64,000 nt of DNA. It comes from Phorcus lineatus. Lineage: Eukaryota > Mollusca > Gastropoda > Trochida > Trochidae. The position numbers and the translations under genes were made by a program. Shown here piece after piece: positions 1-10,481 of the stretch (position 1 is its first letter; each line of letters begins with the position of its first letter). Below the pieces are notes generated by a model that did not search any database, was not told the DNA's origin, and worked only from the letters and a program-made list of their open reading frames with translations. The stretch is taken from positions 48,829,864 to 48,893,863 of the forward strand of contig OV121084.1 in NCBI GenBank assembly GCA_921293015.1, given 5' to 3'.

Positions 1-172
1 GTCCTCTTACATCTTCCATCGGCAGTACACCTTGCTGAGTAACAGTGTTGACATGTTCTCCTACAGTGCGAGTCTTCAGTGCACTGTCTATCGCACGATG
101 GTCCGAACCAGCCTCGCGGACAGCCCAAGTTTTGGTGATACTTTGATCGATGTCCGAAGTTCATTCCTCGAG
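1..172 (-). CDS. Partial exon, EGF-like cysteine-rich protein
   Basis: Read on the minus strand, this stretch is open for 57 codons and contains the spaced-cysteine string GCPRGWFGPSCDRQC, followed by ten-odd residues per cysteine pair (CxxxCxxC, then ARCTADGRCK). The G-W-F-G-x-x-C core is typical of laminin/MEGF-type EGF repeats found in scavenger-receptor-like and other extracellular proteins. The exon is preceded on its own strand by an acceptor-like CTCTAG at about 173-178, giving an entry phase of two bases. It runs off the left edge of the window, so start, stop and full domain order are unknown. The base composition is clearly richer in G+C than the DNA to its right. It could be one repeat of a long multi-EGF protein or a decayed copy of one; no frame break is visible. 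Confidence 0.55.
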
Positions 173-1528
173 CTAGAGTCAAAATTAGTTGTTCATTACA
201 TTCTCATTATTTGAAATTATGAGAATGTTTTTGTCTTTTGAACTTGAAGCGTCTTTGTCTTTGTCAGATACTTAATTAACAATGTCCGATCCCTGGGTGG
301 TGATGACATATAAACTTGAATATAAAGGAGCTGAGGTCGATTATTTTTAAGGAATAGAAAGTTGAGAAAACTACTTAAGTAAAACTCAACCTCTTTTTTA
401 AAACAAATGTTTCGTTCAATAACATAACTTAAAAACTTGAAAAGTCAAGTTTAAAAACTTGGTGTCATACGCAACGATCCATTTAAAAAGATTAATGGGA
501 CGAGAGAACAATTCGATAATGTCACAAGTGTAATTGAAATGTCACAATAAAACGGCAAAATAACGTCAGTATTTGGCTTTTAAACCTAGAAGCATGCCTC
601 AAACCATCCTAATTTCTATTTGATAAACGTATTTAATATAAACCTTTTATATGAACACCTTACAGATTGATTTGTTATGAACAAACGACACAAATGAGAC
701 AGTAACTCTTGACTAACTCTCGAAAGGCAGGAACTAAATTACTAAGGATGGCACTAAATTCTTCATTACTCACAATGTGCAAAAAAAATACTGATTTTAT
801 AATTAAAAAGCATTCTTTGCGAGACAAACAGAACATAAAATACAGAAATCAAAACTACAGAGTTTTATGATAAATCTTAATAAGTCATAAGAAAATGAAT
901 ATATTTGGAGAAATAAAGTATAAATTGTCTTTCTACATCATGCATGGGCACGAAATTAATTTATTGTTTGATAATACTTTAACACATTTACCTTAAAGTA
1001 TACTTAGAATTCATTCAAGTGGATTAGTCATAATCTAATGGTATTAATTACATTTCAGCCATCAAAAGTCGAAATCACTTACCCATGACCATGGTAATGC
1101 CACCGACGATTGAAAATGTTATTAAATAAACTATCATTGTGTCGATAGTGATAAAACGTGCTGTCATTACAGCTGTCATGACATGGTAAGTGTCTTAAAT
1201 AAAGTAAGGCATTTCCTTGAACATACTTCACTATCTACGTAAAACTGAAAACACATAAGGAAGGAAATGTGAGTCATTACGAAAGAATTCCTCCGGAATG
1301 ATGACCAAATACCTAAATATAACAACACCTCAAGTTCAAAGTATTCACGGTGTAACAAAATCCTATCCGGCAGAAAGAAAAAAAACGACATGATAAGAAA
1401 AGACAAAGGTAAGAGAGAAGTAGCGAGTGAATAAAATGATTTGCACCCATAAACAAAACGATGAAAGGGCACGGCAACAGGTTATCCTTAGATGTATAAA
1501 CAACCAACCGCAGCTAATTAGGGCAGTC
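173..1528. other. AT-rich stretch with no supported gene
   Basis: No open frame here shows a recognisable domain, and no repeat with clear ends was found. It would be upstream or intronic DNA of the minus-strand EGF-like gene. Confidence 0.5.
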
Positions 1529-1543
1529 AACTACCCGTGAATA
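1529..1543. repeat. Target site duplication, left copy
   Basis: The 15-mer AACTACCCGTGAATA here recurs exactly at 2455-2469 and brackets the LINE fragment between them. Confidence 0.85.
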
Positions 1544-2454
1544 GCCAACTTTTTTTTGCAGATTTGACAAGAAGGTACCAGATAATTGGTACATACTTAG
1601 ATCTTGATTAAATCTTCCACATATTACCTAAAGCATGGAAGGAAACCTTAATAGGATTTAGTATTTTAGATAAAAAAGATTTTGTCAGTACTTTACAAAA
1701 AGACTTTAAGACTTTGACAAAGGGCTCAAGAAGATTTTATGATAAGCTTATGACTGAAAATACTAAGCTGCCAGTATGCCACAAATGAAAATGATGATTT
1801 TGAATAGCTTAAGCTCTTTACTTATTATAGAAAAAACATTCAAGATGTCAAACTTCAAGACTTTCAGTTTAAGTTTTTGCATGGAATTATCTATACTAAA
1901 AAATAGCTTTTGCGCATGAAATTAATTAATAATGCAATATGCTCCCTTTGCAAGGAGGTTAATGAAAATCTTTGTCATGTATATTGGGAATGTGAGGAAA
2001 CTAAAAAAATTAGTAGATATATTGATGACTTCCGTCTGACTAAATTCTTGGTCAGGTTTGGTCCACTCAATGAAAACTCTCTAATTCATCACATAATTTT
2101 ATGAGCCAAAAGACATTTATACATCTGCTCATTGAGAAACAATATTCCAAAACTTAAACATTTTATAAAGATTTTAAATGACATATTCACAATAGAAAGA
2201 TTTATATCTAAAAGAAATAACACTTCTGGCAAATTTTCCAAAAAGTGGTTACCTTTATTTCCATGTTTTAATTTGATTGACATGAATGTAGTGACTGATA
2301 TGTTACATTAATTCTCTGTTAACTTTTCTAAGACACTTAGTCTAGAAAATCCGTTCGTATGACATTCTGAGGAGGTGTGGAATCTTTATGTATCGAGTAC
2401 AATTTTACTTGTATACATGACTTAGGAACAATATAAAAAAAAAACTTAAAAAAA
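1544..2454 (+). mobile_element. 5'-truncated non-LTR retrotransposon (LINE), 3' end
   Basis: The insertion lies between perfect 15-bp direct repeats and ends in an A-rich tail (about 2434-2456), the signature of target-primed reverse transcription. Its coding remnant is the C-terminal part of a LINE ORF2. The translated region 1910-2310 has a zinc-knuckle-like C-x2-C-x7-H-x4-C (CSLCKEVNENLCHVYWEC), then continues through one TGA (in place of tryptophan, position 2102) into RHLYICSLRNNIPKLKHF and ERFISKRNN, a typical post-RT tail. Upstream (1640-1800) a decayed frame includes LPKAWKETL-like and YDKLM residues. No reverse transcriptase core is present, so the copy was truncated on arrival. The clade (CR1/L2-like or other) cannot be fixed from this fragment. 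Confidence 0.8.
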
Positions 2455-2469
2455 AACTACCCGTGAATA
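2455..2469. repeat. Target site duplication, right copy
   Basis: Exact partner of the 15-mer at 1529-1543. The first two A residues could also belong to the poly-A tail. Confidence 0.85.
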
Positions 2470-2541
2470 AACAATAGACAAGTACTCTTGCGTAATGCCA
2501 ACCCAGACTTGAAATAACAGGACAAACCTAAAGGCCCTTTT

Positions 2542-3069
2542 ACAGGCCTACCAAACAAAAAATCGAATGGCAACGGAAAGTAGCGAAACGCGACGATCAG
2601 CGCTTTAAACGTGCGATAGCGCAAAATGAAACCTCGATACGCAACACTGTCACTGCGCACGCGCAGTAACCATGATTGGAAGCTCATGGCGATATCTCGC
2701 TTATGTGATGACGAAATGCGATTTCTTATAAAACTCATAATCAATTTATCTTTATAGCTGTTCGTTTTATTTATCGATTCTTAAATTCACTATTATTCTT
2801 TCAGTCATGACGTCGACTGAGATCCATGTTAGACGAAAGAAAAAGAAAAAGTGCAGGCGACGGCATGGTTTGACCTAAGCAGTAACAGTGTTGCGTATCG
2901 AGTGTTTCATTTTGCGCTGTCGCACGTTTAAAATGCTGATCATCGCTTTAATGATGCTTTTCGTAACATTTCGATGCGAATCGCTATTTTGTGATGCGAT
3001 GTCGTCTGCTTTTGTGGTCGTTTCGCTGCTTTCCGTTGCGATTCGATTTTTGTTTGGTAGGCCTGTTTT
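2542..3069. repeat. Inverted repeat (foldback-like), arms 2542-2655 and 2880-3069
   Basis: The left arm reads as the reverse complement of the right arm, from ACAGGCCTACCAAACAAA to CGATACGCAACACTGT. The left arm lacks about 70 bp that the right arm keeps (roughly 2957-3027). The spacer is about 225 bp. The CG-rich wording of the arms stands out from the AT-rich surroundings. Open frames on both strands here are products of the repeat, not genes. Confidence 0.7.
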
Positions 3070-3514
3070 AAACGGGATGTTCCCTATGTGCCTACAGCCA
3101 AGTTTGTCTACACTCCTATCAAAACAAATCCACGCATGAGTGGTTTGTGTATCGGGTTCGTCCAGCCTATGTTTGATAATGGACTCTTCCACTTGAATTA
3201 AGTAAAAAAAATTTTGTTGAAGAGAAGTTTGATTATGACAGTAACAAGTTTTACTTCACATGATATTTCACTCTACATTATTTGATGGAGTTTGATGATT
3301 TATTTCATATAAAAACAATATTTCAATAAGTGACTACATGAATCAGAATAGATCAACACTGGCGTGACATAACAGTTGACTTTCGGCGCGGGTGTATGGA
3401 TAGGTAAAAAATAGGGATGTATAAACAAGTACTCGGTACTTTAGATAATGCCAGGAGATCACTACTTGTGTGACAGACTTGATAAATCAGAATTGGTAAG
3501 AAAGGTAGATACCC

Positions 3515-3836
3515 AGATAGGTAAAGCAGAGCAGACGATTTCTTATGGCCTTGTCCGATACCTGAACACCACTTGCATTTCGCAGTTCATTTCTCAGACA
3601 TCTCGCTGTAACAACGCGCTGACGTAAGGCCATTTGAATGATATGCCGGTCTTGACGTTGCGACGTTGATCTTTGCCTACCAGACCGTGGGCGATTCTGA
3701 ATAGAAATGGTTGCCTGGAAACGCTGCCACTCTGGCTACAGCCGATTCACTGTGCCACATTCCTCTGTGGAAACCCCTGTTGAAACCACGCAATGACCCT
3801 TCCTGTGTCAATTTAACTCAACTGACGTCTGACCAT
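3515..3836 (-). pseudogene. Tc1-like transposase, N-terminal fragment
   Basis: Read on the minus strand from an ATG at 3836, the sequence gives the helix-turn-helix part of a Tc1 transposase: a GRVIAWFQQGFPQRNVAQ stretch, then IGCSQS, then after a frame change IQNRPRSGRQRSTSQRQDRH and ALRQRVVTARCLRNEL. RPRSGRxR-(S/T)(T)S-xxQDR is the family's DNA-binding hallmark. There are in-frame stops (at the codons after LS and VAQ) and at least one frameshift, and the catalytic domain is absent. The remnant is inactive and old. Its wording differs from the copies at 8495 and 36323, so it is a separate family. Confidence 0.75.
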
Positions 3837-4108
3837 GGTGAAGTTTCAACTGACATCAGCACGTTCATTGAAGGTGTTTATATGCCCAAACTGATCATGG
3901 AAAATGGATAGTGCACGTGCAAGGACATAATCAACTCAAAAAAGTCGTACCCTACCAGTTTTGTGGAGCCTTGTTTTGAGCTTCTGTTTATGGTTTCTAA
4001 GGAGACTGTAAAAATCGTTATGTTTGAAAATGACATATGCCTTGTACACGGGTTTTGTCGTTAGGATATCGTGAACCAATATGACACGAATTCCGCCAAT
4101 TATTTAAT

Positions 4109-4127
4109 ATATATATATATATATATA
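4109..4127. repeat. (AT)n microsatellite
   Basis: About ten AT units in an uninterrupted run. Confidence 0.9.
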
Positions 4128-4301
4128 GAAAATTACCTGGTAGAAAAAAAGGTTAACTTATTTTGAGTAGTATGTCCTGAATTTGTCCTAACTACGATAT
4201 ATGACAGTGGTTACAGTATGAGTTTTCATGTCGTATCTCACTGTCTTAGCAAGGTGCGAGTTGAACGTAGCCCATCCATATTTAGAATCAAGTTTCTTTA
4301 A

Positions 4302-4465
4302 AGGCACCAGTGCACACCAGTATAACGTATACTCAACATATGCGCAGATAATGCATATCTCTCGATATTACTAACGGTCCGCATTCTGGCAATCAACCTC
4401 GTAAATTATTTAACAAACATGTACGTATTTAAGTAATAAAGTTAATTTTTGATGTAGTTGTATTT
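4302..4465 (+). repeat. Truncated copy of the TTAA-flanked element
   Basis: After a TTAA (4298-4301) the sequence starts AGGCACCAGTGCACACC and continues through TGCATATCTCTCGATATTAC and the ACCTCGTAA / TACGTATT stretches, in the same order as the 5' part of the element at 60754-61373. The other end is missing. The two copies differ at many positions, so they are old. Confidence 0.65.
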
Positions 4466-4648
4466 CTTCCAAACGGATAATGGAAGTTATTGATCTCTCA
4501 TCTCCAAGACCATCTCGGTTCGTACCGTTCTGAGTTTGGTGGTTTCACGGATTGTGTTCAATCATTTCAAATTGTTAATATATCGTATATATCGTCCAAG
4601 GTCTCAAAAAGAGGTTTCTATGAAATCAACTTGTGAAAACGGCATAAG

Positions 4649-4875
4649 AGTAATTGAGGGGTTCGGATGACGGGGTATACAAACCCCAAAACTCGAATAT
4701 TACTCGATTTCATGGCGATTATCCATTTTTTTAAAAACTCAGGATTTCTTGTAATACACCATGTTATGGTACATTATTTCAGCTTTCAGAATATCTTCAT
4801 CTGAACCATTTTCAAGGACTAGGTTGCATTTTATAGACGTTTTAGGTACCCCGTCATTCGAACCCCACAATTACT
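4649..4875. mobile_element. 227-bp MITE with 29-bp terminal inverted repeats
   Basis: The left end (4649-4677, AGTAATTGAGGGGTTCGG...) matches the reverse complement of the right end (4847-4875) with two differences. The centre is AT-rich and has no coding capacity. No target duplication is convincing. Confidence 0.7.
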
Positions 4876-5171
4876 ATTGGGCCGTTAAAACAGTAGATGG
4901 AATCTTGGAGTTCGCTTTGACCACACTTTTGATATGAAGAAATAGAGGACATTTGACATATCTCGTCGAATATCATGTATATCTCATCGAGTGAAGTAGA
5001 ACTGATAATTTCACGAAAATCAGTCAAATGCTTAGTCATCTATTTCAAAGTTCTCGTATAATATAATCACTATTTAGATAGCTTTGGAAAAGTAACTTTA
5101 TCATGAGTCAATGATGAGTCAATACTATTGACGAAATACTAGTATCGGATTAAAATGATTCTGCAAACGAC

Positions 5172-5592
5172 TATCATTTTAATGATGACTGGATGCGTCG
5201 CATTTCGACTTGTTTCCAAGTCTTTTCAACGATTCAATAGTATCAGAATTGGAATCAAGTGTGAAGGACGACTCAATAGTATCAAAATTGGAAGAGAGAA
5301 GTTATGATACTTCATCGACGTCATCGCATAACAACCTTACAAAAAGCTTTTGGAGTAAATTCAACTTCATAAAAAGACACTCTTCAAAAAGCATAAAATC
5401 CCTAATAAATAGTGCATTGTGCACTACTCACGCTAACCACATGTCACTTGCTAATCAATCTAAGTCTGTTACACATTGTTACAGCGTTTAGCTATGTACC
5501 TATATATTTGCCATGTTGGAAAAGCTCCACACTGTTGAAAAGACTTGCAAACAAGTCGAAATGCGACGCATCCAGTCATCATTAAAATGATA
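5172..5592. mobile_element. 421-bp element with 59-bp inverted arms
   Basis: Positions 5172-5230 and 5534-5592 are reverse complements over 59 bp with a single visible mismatch, including TGGATGCGTCGCATTTCGAC. The 300-bp centre holds a 93-codon open frame (5210-5491) that is serine-rich (repeated DDSIVSKLEE-like words) and starts inside the left arm. I see no known domain in it. The structure suggests a non-autonomous DNA transposon or a foldback. Confidence 0.65.
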
Positions 5593-5670
5593 TCTACAGC
5601 AAGTGTCGTCTGAAGTATTTCATTTTTTCAAATATACATTTACTTCACGTGCGACCTTTCATCTTTTTAC

Positions 5671-5694
5671 ATATATATATATATATATATATAT
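5671..5694. repeat. (AT)n microsatellite
   Basis: Uninterrupted run of twelve AT units. Confidence 0.9.
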
Positions 5695-6135
5695 ACAAAA
5701 CCGAAAATAGGTAGGGTATTATGTGGATTTAACGTTCGACCTAACCTAAAAATAACAATAAAAATATTTTAAGTTGATATTTAAAGCTGGTAAGACATAC
5801 ATATTCAAATAAAGAATATGGAAAGTCATTGACTATATCAATATCATTTTATTGTTATTAGATTTATTACCATGGAACTGCTTCTTTATATTTCATAGTG
5901 CGTGATTAAGGTACACCTCTTAAGGCAATGGCATTTCTTTATGGAAATGATTGAAATATAGACGAGATATGATCTTGATTGACAGAGAAAATCAATAACC
6001 TGGTTTTATTGACCATCATTGTACCTAATAGTATGCGGATTCATACATTTAAGTCCAAACGATTGTTACATTTCATACTTTACATTCGATAAACCACAAA
6101 CCATACACAAAAGAAATCTGTTTTAATCCAAACAG
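5695..6135. other. Region upstream of the PAN exon
   Basis: AT-rich with no repeat or coding signal recognised. A promoter or 5' UTR could lie here, but no TATA-type element is distinctive in this base composition. Confidence 0.4.
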
Positions 6136-6416
6136 ATGTCCATCTTTTATATTGCGTTGTCAATATCAATTTGTTTTACAATCGTGGACTGTCAGACAGT
6201 ATATGGAATGCAAAAACAGAAATACATGATATGTCGTTCGAAAACGGTTGAGGGCCTGTCAACTTTAACAGAAACCACGCTACTTAGATGTGGATTCCAA
6301 TGTTCATTATCCGAAAAGTGTTTTGGATTTTTTTACACGAAAAAATATATGTTTTGTAAATTGTTACACAAGAGGAAGGACGGTAGAGGACCAATGCTAC
6401 GCTTTTACCGTAAAAG
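6136..6416 (+). CDS. Lectin-like locus, exon 1: signal peptide and PAN/apple domain
   Basis: The ATG opens a 281-bp coding exon. Residues 1-19 (MSIFYIALSISICFTIVDC) form a hydrophobic signal peptide. Residues about 32-90 have the PAN/apple pattern: a first cysteine in MICRSK, the CGFQC pair, KCFGFFY and CKLL, ending in RFYRK. PAN domains are disulphide-bonded adhesion modules in secreted proteins. The exon ends at a consensus donor AAAAG|GTAAGA with two bases left over; reading through gives a stop two bases later, as expected at an exon edge. The next exon (14722) begins with one base plus the ATT TTC frame, so the phases match across an 8.3-kb intron. That intron holds a LINE fragment, a Tc1 copy and a short retroelement. 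The link to 14722 rests on phase and strand only. Confidence 0.7.
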
Positions 6417-7650
6417 GTAAGAACATTATGTCACTAAATATATGTCTTTCACCTATTTTGTGTATTCTGACGTATGATAAACAGATATTGATATTATAGA
6501 CATCAGTTGAGGTATAAAATGAATGATTAATTTAGTGAATATGAAATTATTTTTGACAATGTTGATTTAAGCAAGGATAATATTTATAAAAATATACTGT
6601 AAAAACATTTATTTACTTACTTGTTCCGCGTATCTTTCATTGAATGAATAAACAAATAGATAGAGAATTGTTGACATGGTTCGGCTATACACCTTGCAAA
6701 CAATTCATCAAGCGCAAATGACTTCATGTTGATACATATTTCACCTTCATATATCGATTTTCACATAAAAAAAGTTATCTTTTAAAAAACCTACATGTAT
6801 TTGATTGACCGTCAAAGATTTTAATGACATGTATCAATCACAATTTGTTGGTTGCTAATTAACTTATTTGAATTCTTTCAAATCTAATTTTGATATAATT
6901 ACATTTCATGTATTGTATGTTGAAATATTGAATTTATTTTAGTTTGAAAAAACCTAATGCATTGAAAAATGAAATTGAATTTTGTTATTTCTGTGGATTT
7001 TTATGGTTTGGAACATTCTGTAACCTCGTCTCACACAAACTTTGCCTGCTAAGATTAATTCATTTTTAATCATCCCGTTAACAAATCTGTCAAATCTACA
7101 TAGTGTCAAACACTATAACATAAGTGTTAATGAAGCAATATATATTCTTCTTTATTAATGAAAACGATATTAAAGCCAAATAACGGTAGTAGTATTGCCC
7201 ATCAGATATATTTATCGGAATTTAAATGTATTTTGGATGCATAAGGGCTCTAAGGTCTAATGAAAGTTTTAAAGACAAAATAAACCCTCCTTTTATATGT
7301 ATTAAATTACAAAGTCATTTTCAAAAAAGATTTGATGGAGAAATGAACAGCAAAATGTTATGATTATTAAATGTGACAACATTTAAAAGATAATTTTTAA
7401 AGAATGGTGTCTAATTGATCACTCTGTGAAGATTTAGGGTTATCTTAATGCTTAATATGTCTGACTTTATATTAAGGCTGTCGAGAAAACCAATTCTAGT
7501 ATGTAAGTACAAATGTACGGTGAAGCTGAAACTTCAATCTAGGTGAAGTAAAAGGTGAAAAAAGAAGTATCAAACTCAAACCTAAACGAGAGTGGGGCAT
7601 TTATACAAGAACTTTTCCTTATCCTTATAAGATGTTTCAGGTAAAATGTC
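6417..7650. other. Intronic AT-rich DNA
   Basis: No repeat ends or coding signal recognised. The open frame at 6290-6499 is a shadow of exon 1 in another phase. Confidence 0.45.
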
Positions 7651-8400
7651 TAACACTCCAGTACACGTTGACGACATAAAAACCTCATGGTTTGATAAAA
7701 ACTGCTTTTCCAGGAAAAAGCAGTAATCTGGATACATAGATTTGTTTTTAAAAAAATAACAAAAACTTGCTTACAATATATTATCAATAACAAGGTAATT
7801 AAAGAAATGGAGAAAGCATATGAACAGAAGATTATATAAGATATAAGCACAGTACCAAGGGATAGGGATTATTAAATCTTTTGGAAACTGGTAAATTGTC
7901 TAACACGAACAGTTAATCATAAGACACCTGGTTTGAATATTTCAAATCAATCTGGAATATTTTGTAACTAAGGTTCGTTAGCACTTAAAGTCGAATGAAT
8001 CTCTAAATGGAATAGCCCGGAAGCCATCAAAGCGGTTAAGTCCGAATTAATACCATATCTTTTGTCATTATTCAACTCTATATCAGCTAATGGTAATTTC
8101 CCTTGTACTTTGAAAAATAGTCACAAGAAGTTTGACACAACGGGCCCAGCAAACTTTTGAAGAATCAACCTATTGGACATTATGGTTAAACTATTTACTG
8201 CAGTGATTAATTCGAAGCTAAAAGTATGGCCACAACTAAAAAAATATGCGAAACTCAAACGTTAAAGTCACAGTCTGATGTGGTCAATGTAGTTCTCAGA
8301 TATGTTCCCGTCATCAGCAGGTGGGAGACAAGGATGTTTACTATCAACTCCCCTATTCCTTATGTACATTGACGAGTTAGTTCATACCATGTTCACCATT
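7651..8400 (+). mobile_element. LINE reverse transcriptase fragment
   Basis: Plus-strand translation, broken by several frameshifts and stops, shows the linker TSWFDKNCFSRKKQ (from about 7680), then ELIPYLLSLFNSISANGNFP, RINLLDIMVKLFTAVINSKL and GGRQGCLLSTPLFLMYIDEL. These follow the order of non-LTR retrotransposon RT blocks. The YADD-type catalytic block that should come next is missing because the match ends near 8400, just before the Tc1 copy. It lies inside the large first intron of the lectin-like locus, in the same orientation. It is not the same family as the copy at 1544, judging by residue wording. Confidence 0.75.
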
Positions 8401-8494
8401 CTCAAGGAATATCAATTGATTGTGAATTTCATTGAATTCACTGTGTAAAAACACTTTGGTTTATTAAAATAAAAACACTCGTAGAATGTCTTCC

Positions 8495-9465
8495 TCAGTA
8501 ACGAGTGTGACCCCCATTGGCTGCAACACATGCAGTACAACGACGTCTCATTGATTCCACAAGTCTCTGGAAGAATGCCTGGGGGATTTGATTCCATGTC
8601 CTGATCAACATGGCCTCCAAATGTCTGAGATTTTGAGGGGGACCAGCAGCTTGGACTCGTCTTCCCACTTCATCCCAGACAATTGGTGCCATGTCTGCAG
8701 ACAAGTAAGGCGATGGCATTACAGCGACGTTTTTTCATCCTCAGGAAGTCCATGGAAACACGCGCTGTATGGGGACGAGCATTATCCTGCTGGAACCAGT
8801 TGAGTTGAGGATGGGCTCTGAACAGCGGCTCAACATAGTTTTGCAGAACCTCATCTCTGTAGACAACACCAATCACACGTTGTCGAAACACATGCAGATG
8901 TGTTCTGTGGTGGTAACTGAAGGCTTCCCACACCATGATAGTTCCTCCTCCCCAGCGGTCAGCTTGCAGAACGCAGCAATTAGCGTAGCGTTCATTGCGT
9001 CTTCTCCATACAAGTATTCGACCATCAGCGTGCGACAGGTTGAATCTCGACTCATCAGAAAAGACAACTTGTTGCCAATGATGACGACGCCAACGCTGAT
9101 GTTGTCTGGCCCACTGTAGATGTTGTTGGCGATGATGTTGCGTTAGCTTGCAGACGTCGACGAACGGTGTCTGCTGATATGTTCCGATGTGGTCCTTGAA
9201 TTGTTGCAGCCGTCTGCGTTTCTTGCTGTTGACGGTTCCGAAGATGGCTGACCCGGATGTGCCAATCTTGAGCTGGCGTTGTCACCCTCGGTCGTCCTGA
9301 ACGTGGTCGATCTTGAACATGCCCTGTTTGGCGATACCTTGTCCAGAGTCTAGTGATGGTTGTCAGATGACATCCGAAGTGCCTGGCCACCGCAGTTGCT
9401 GTTGAGCCAGTCTCCATCATTCCAATGGCAATTCCTCGGTCCTGCTGGTTTAAGCGTGGCATCAT
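8495..9465 (-). pseudogene. Tc1-like transposase, near full length, frameshifted
   Basis: Minus-strand pieces cover a whole transposase of about 320 residues. They are the helix-turn-helix (AVARHFGCHLTTITRLWTRY), RPRSGRPRVTTPAQDWHIR, ISADTVRRRL, then in other frames FLMSRDSTCR, HLHVFRQRVIGVVYRDEVLQ, the catalytic FQQDNARPHTAR and the tail WDEVGRRVQAAGPPQNLR to NGGHTRY. At least three frame changes separate them. The third acidic catalytic residue normally found in the DxNPIExxWDE box is gone, because the box reads SADMAPIVWDE. I could not identify terminal inverted repeats. Overlapping plus-strand frames are shadows. The copy sits in the first intron of the lectin-like locus, antisense to it. 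Confidence 0.85.
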
Positions 9466-10199
9466 CAGTCTTTCTTCTTCAAATCAGTCGTTTAAAGTGA
9501 AATGTTTTCTGAATGTCCCGTCTTTTAAAGGGTAAATCGAGCGAGAAATCCTTTAAATTTTGTGTGATACACGAATTAGTCATGCAAAACATGCAAAAAC
9601 ATGGAAACTGTTGCGTATTAACGACGAGCACAAAGAATAATTGGAAACATGCACGAAACTATCTTGGAGGGCGTGTTTTAACGTTAAACTGCATTTTTTT
9701 ACTTAAAAAAAAGTACTAAGTCGTTACTTACATAAAGGAAAAAAATGCGTTTCTTTTGCTGTTAAGTATATATTATTTGCAAACAATGTAGTTAACTTAC
9801 AGCGTAACATTAACCTACTGTCACGCTATTGTGTAGAGTGGGGATTTACCGTAATATCGACGAGTAAAATAGTTGTTCACGAAAGATGGTCTTTACATGA
9901 AATTTCAAATATTCGGAGGTATTCCTTTCCTGCAGAAATATTTTTCCACAACCGGTAGTAATTTTCATATTGGCAAAGCAAGCAGACAAAGTTTTAAAGG
10001 GGAACAACAACCCTAGCCTTTCAGACCTAATTGACCAGCAGTTACGTAATTGCTCTAGCCGGGAAAGAGGTCACGTGACACGGACTGGGCGCCGGCCAAG
10101 CGAGATGCGGTCATTGTGACAGGGGAATCCCCTTTATGACAAGCGATCGTTGATTGGCTGATTCATTTTCGTTCTTCTGTTTATAAACAAAGTCGTGTG
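9466..10199. other. Intronic DNA with a short GC-rich patch
   Basis: No coding feature supported. Positions 10050-10130 are rich in CG (for example GGGCGCCGGCCAAGCGAG) in otherwise AT-rich DNA, so this may be part of an old repeat or a regulatory patch. Confidence 0.4.
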
Positions 10200-10211
10200 A
10201 CACGATGCCTG
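10200..10211. repeat. Target site duplication, left copy (ACACGATGCCTG)
   Basis: The same 12-mer recurs at 10470-10481. Confidence 0.8.
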
Positions 10212-10428
10212 TTTTCATTTTATATTATCTAATTTATTTTATTTATCTTATTTATATTTTTTTATATCCCCCACCCCCCCTCATATTTCTATTCTAAATT
10301 CTTATCTATTTTTTACCATTTATAACTTTATCTCCCTTGGCTATGTTACTTAATTCTAAATTTATCCCTCGCTTCCCCCATTTTATTAATAAGTAATCAC
10401 CTACAGGTGGAAGCAGACGTTAAACCCC

Positions 10429-10465
<37 letters not shown>

Positions 10466-10469
10466 CTTA
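10212..10469 (+). mobile_element. Short retroelement (SINE or truncated LINE) with (AAC)n tail
   Basis: A 258-bp insertion between exact 12-bp direct repeats. It ends in GAAGCAGACGTTAAACCCCT followed by about twelve AAC units, a 3' end style common to mollusc SINE/LINE tails. No tRNA-like head with A and B boxes is visible, so it is either 5'-truncated or a LINE remnant. The AAC run produces a poly-asparagine open frame at 10407-10595 that is not a gene. Confidence 0.7.
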
Positions 10470-10481
10470 ACACGATGCCTG
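10470..10481. repeat. Target site duplication, right copy
   Basis: Exact match to 10200-10211. Confidence 0.8.

Noticed and set aside
2457-3192. Three open frames of 83-105 codons
   Set aside because: They lie in the inverted repeat, mirror each other and show no domain.
8769-9119. 116-codon plus-strand frame
   Set aside because: Shadow of the minus-strand Tc1 transposase.
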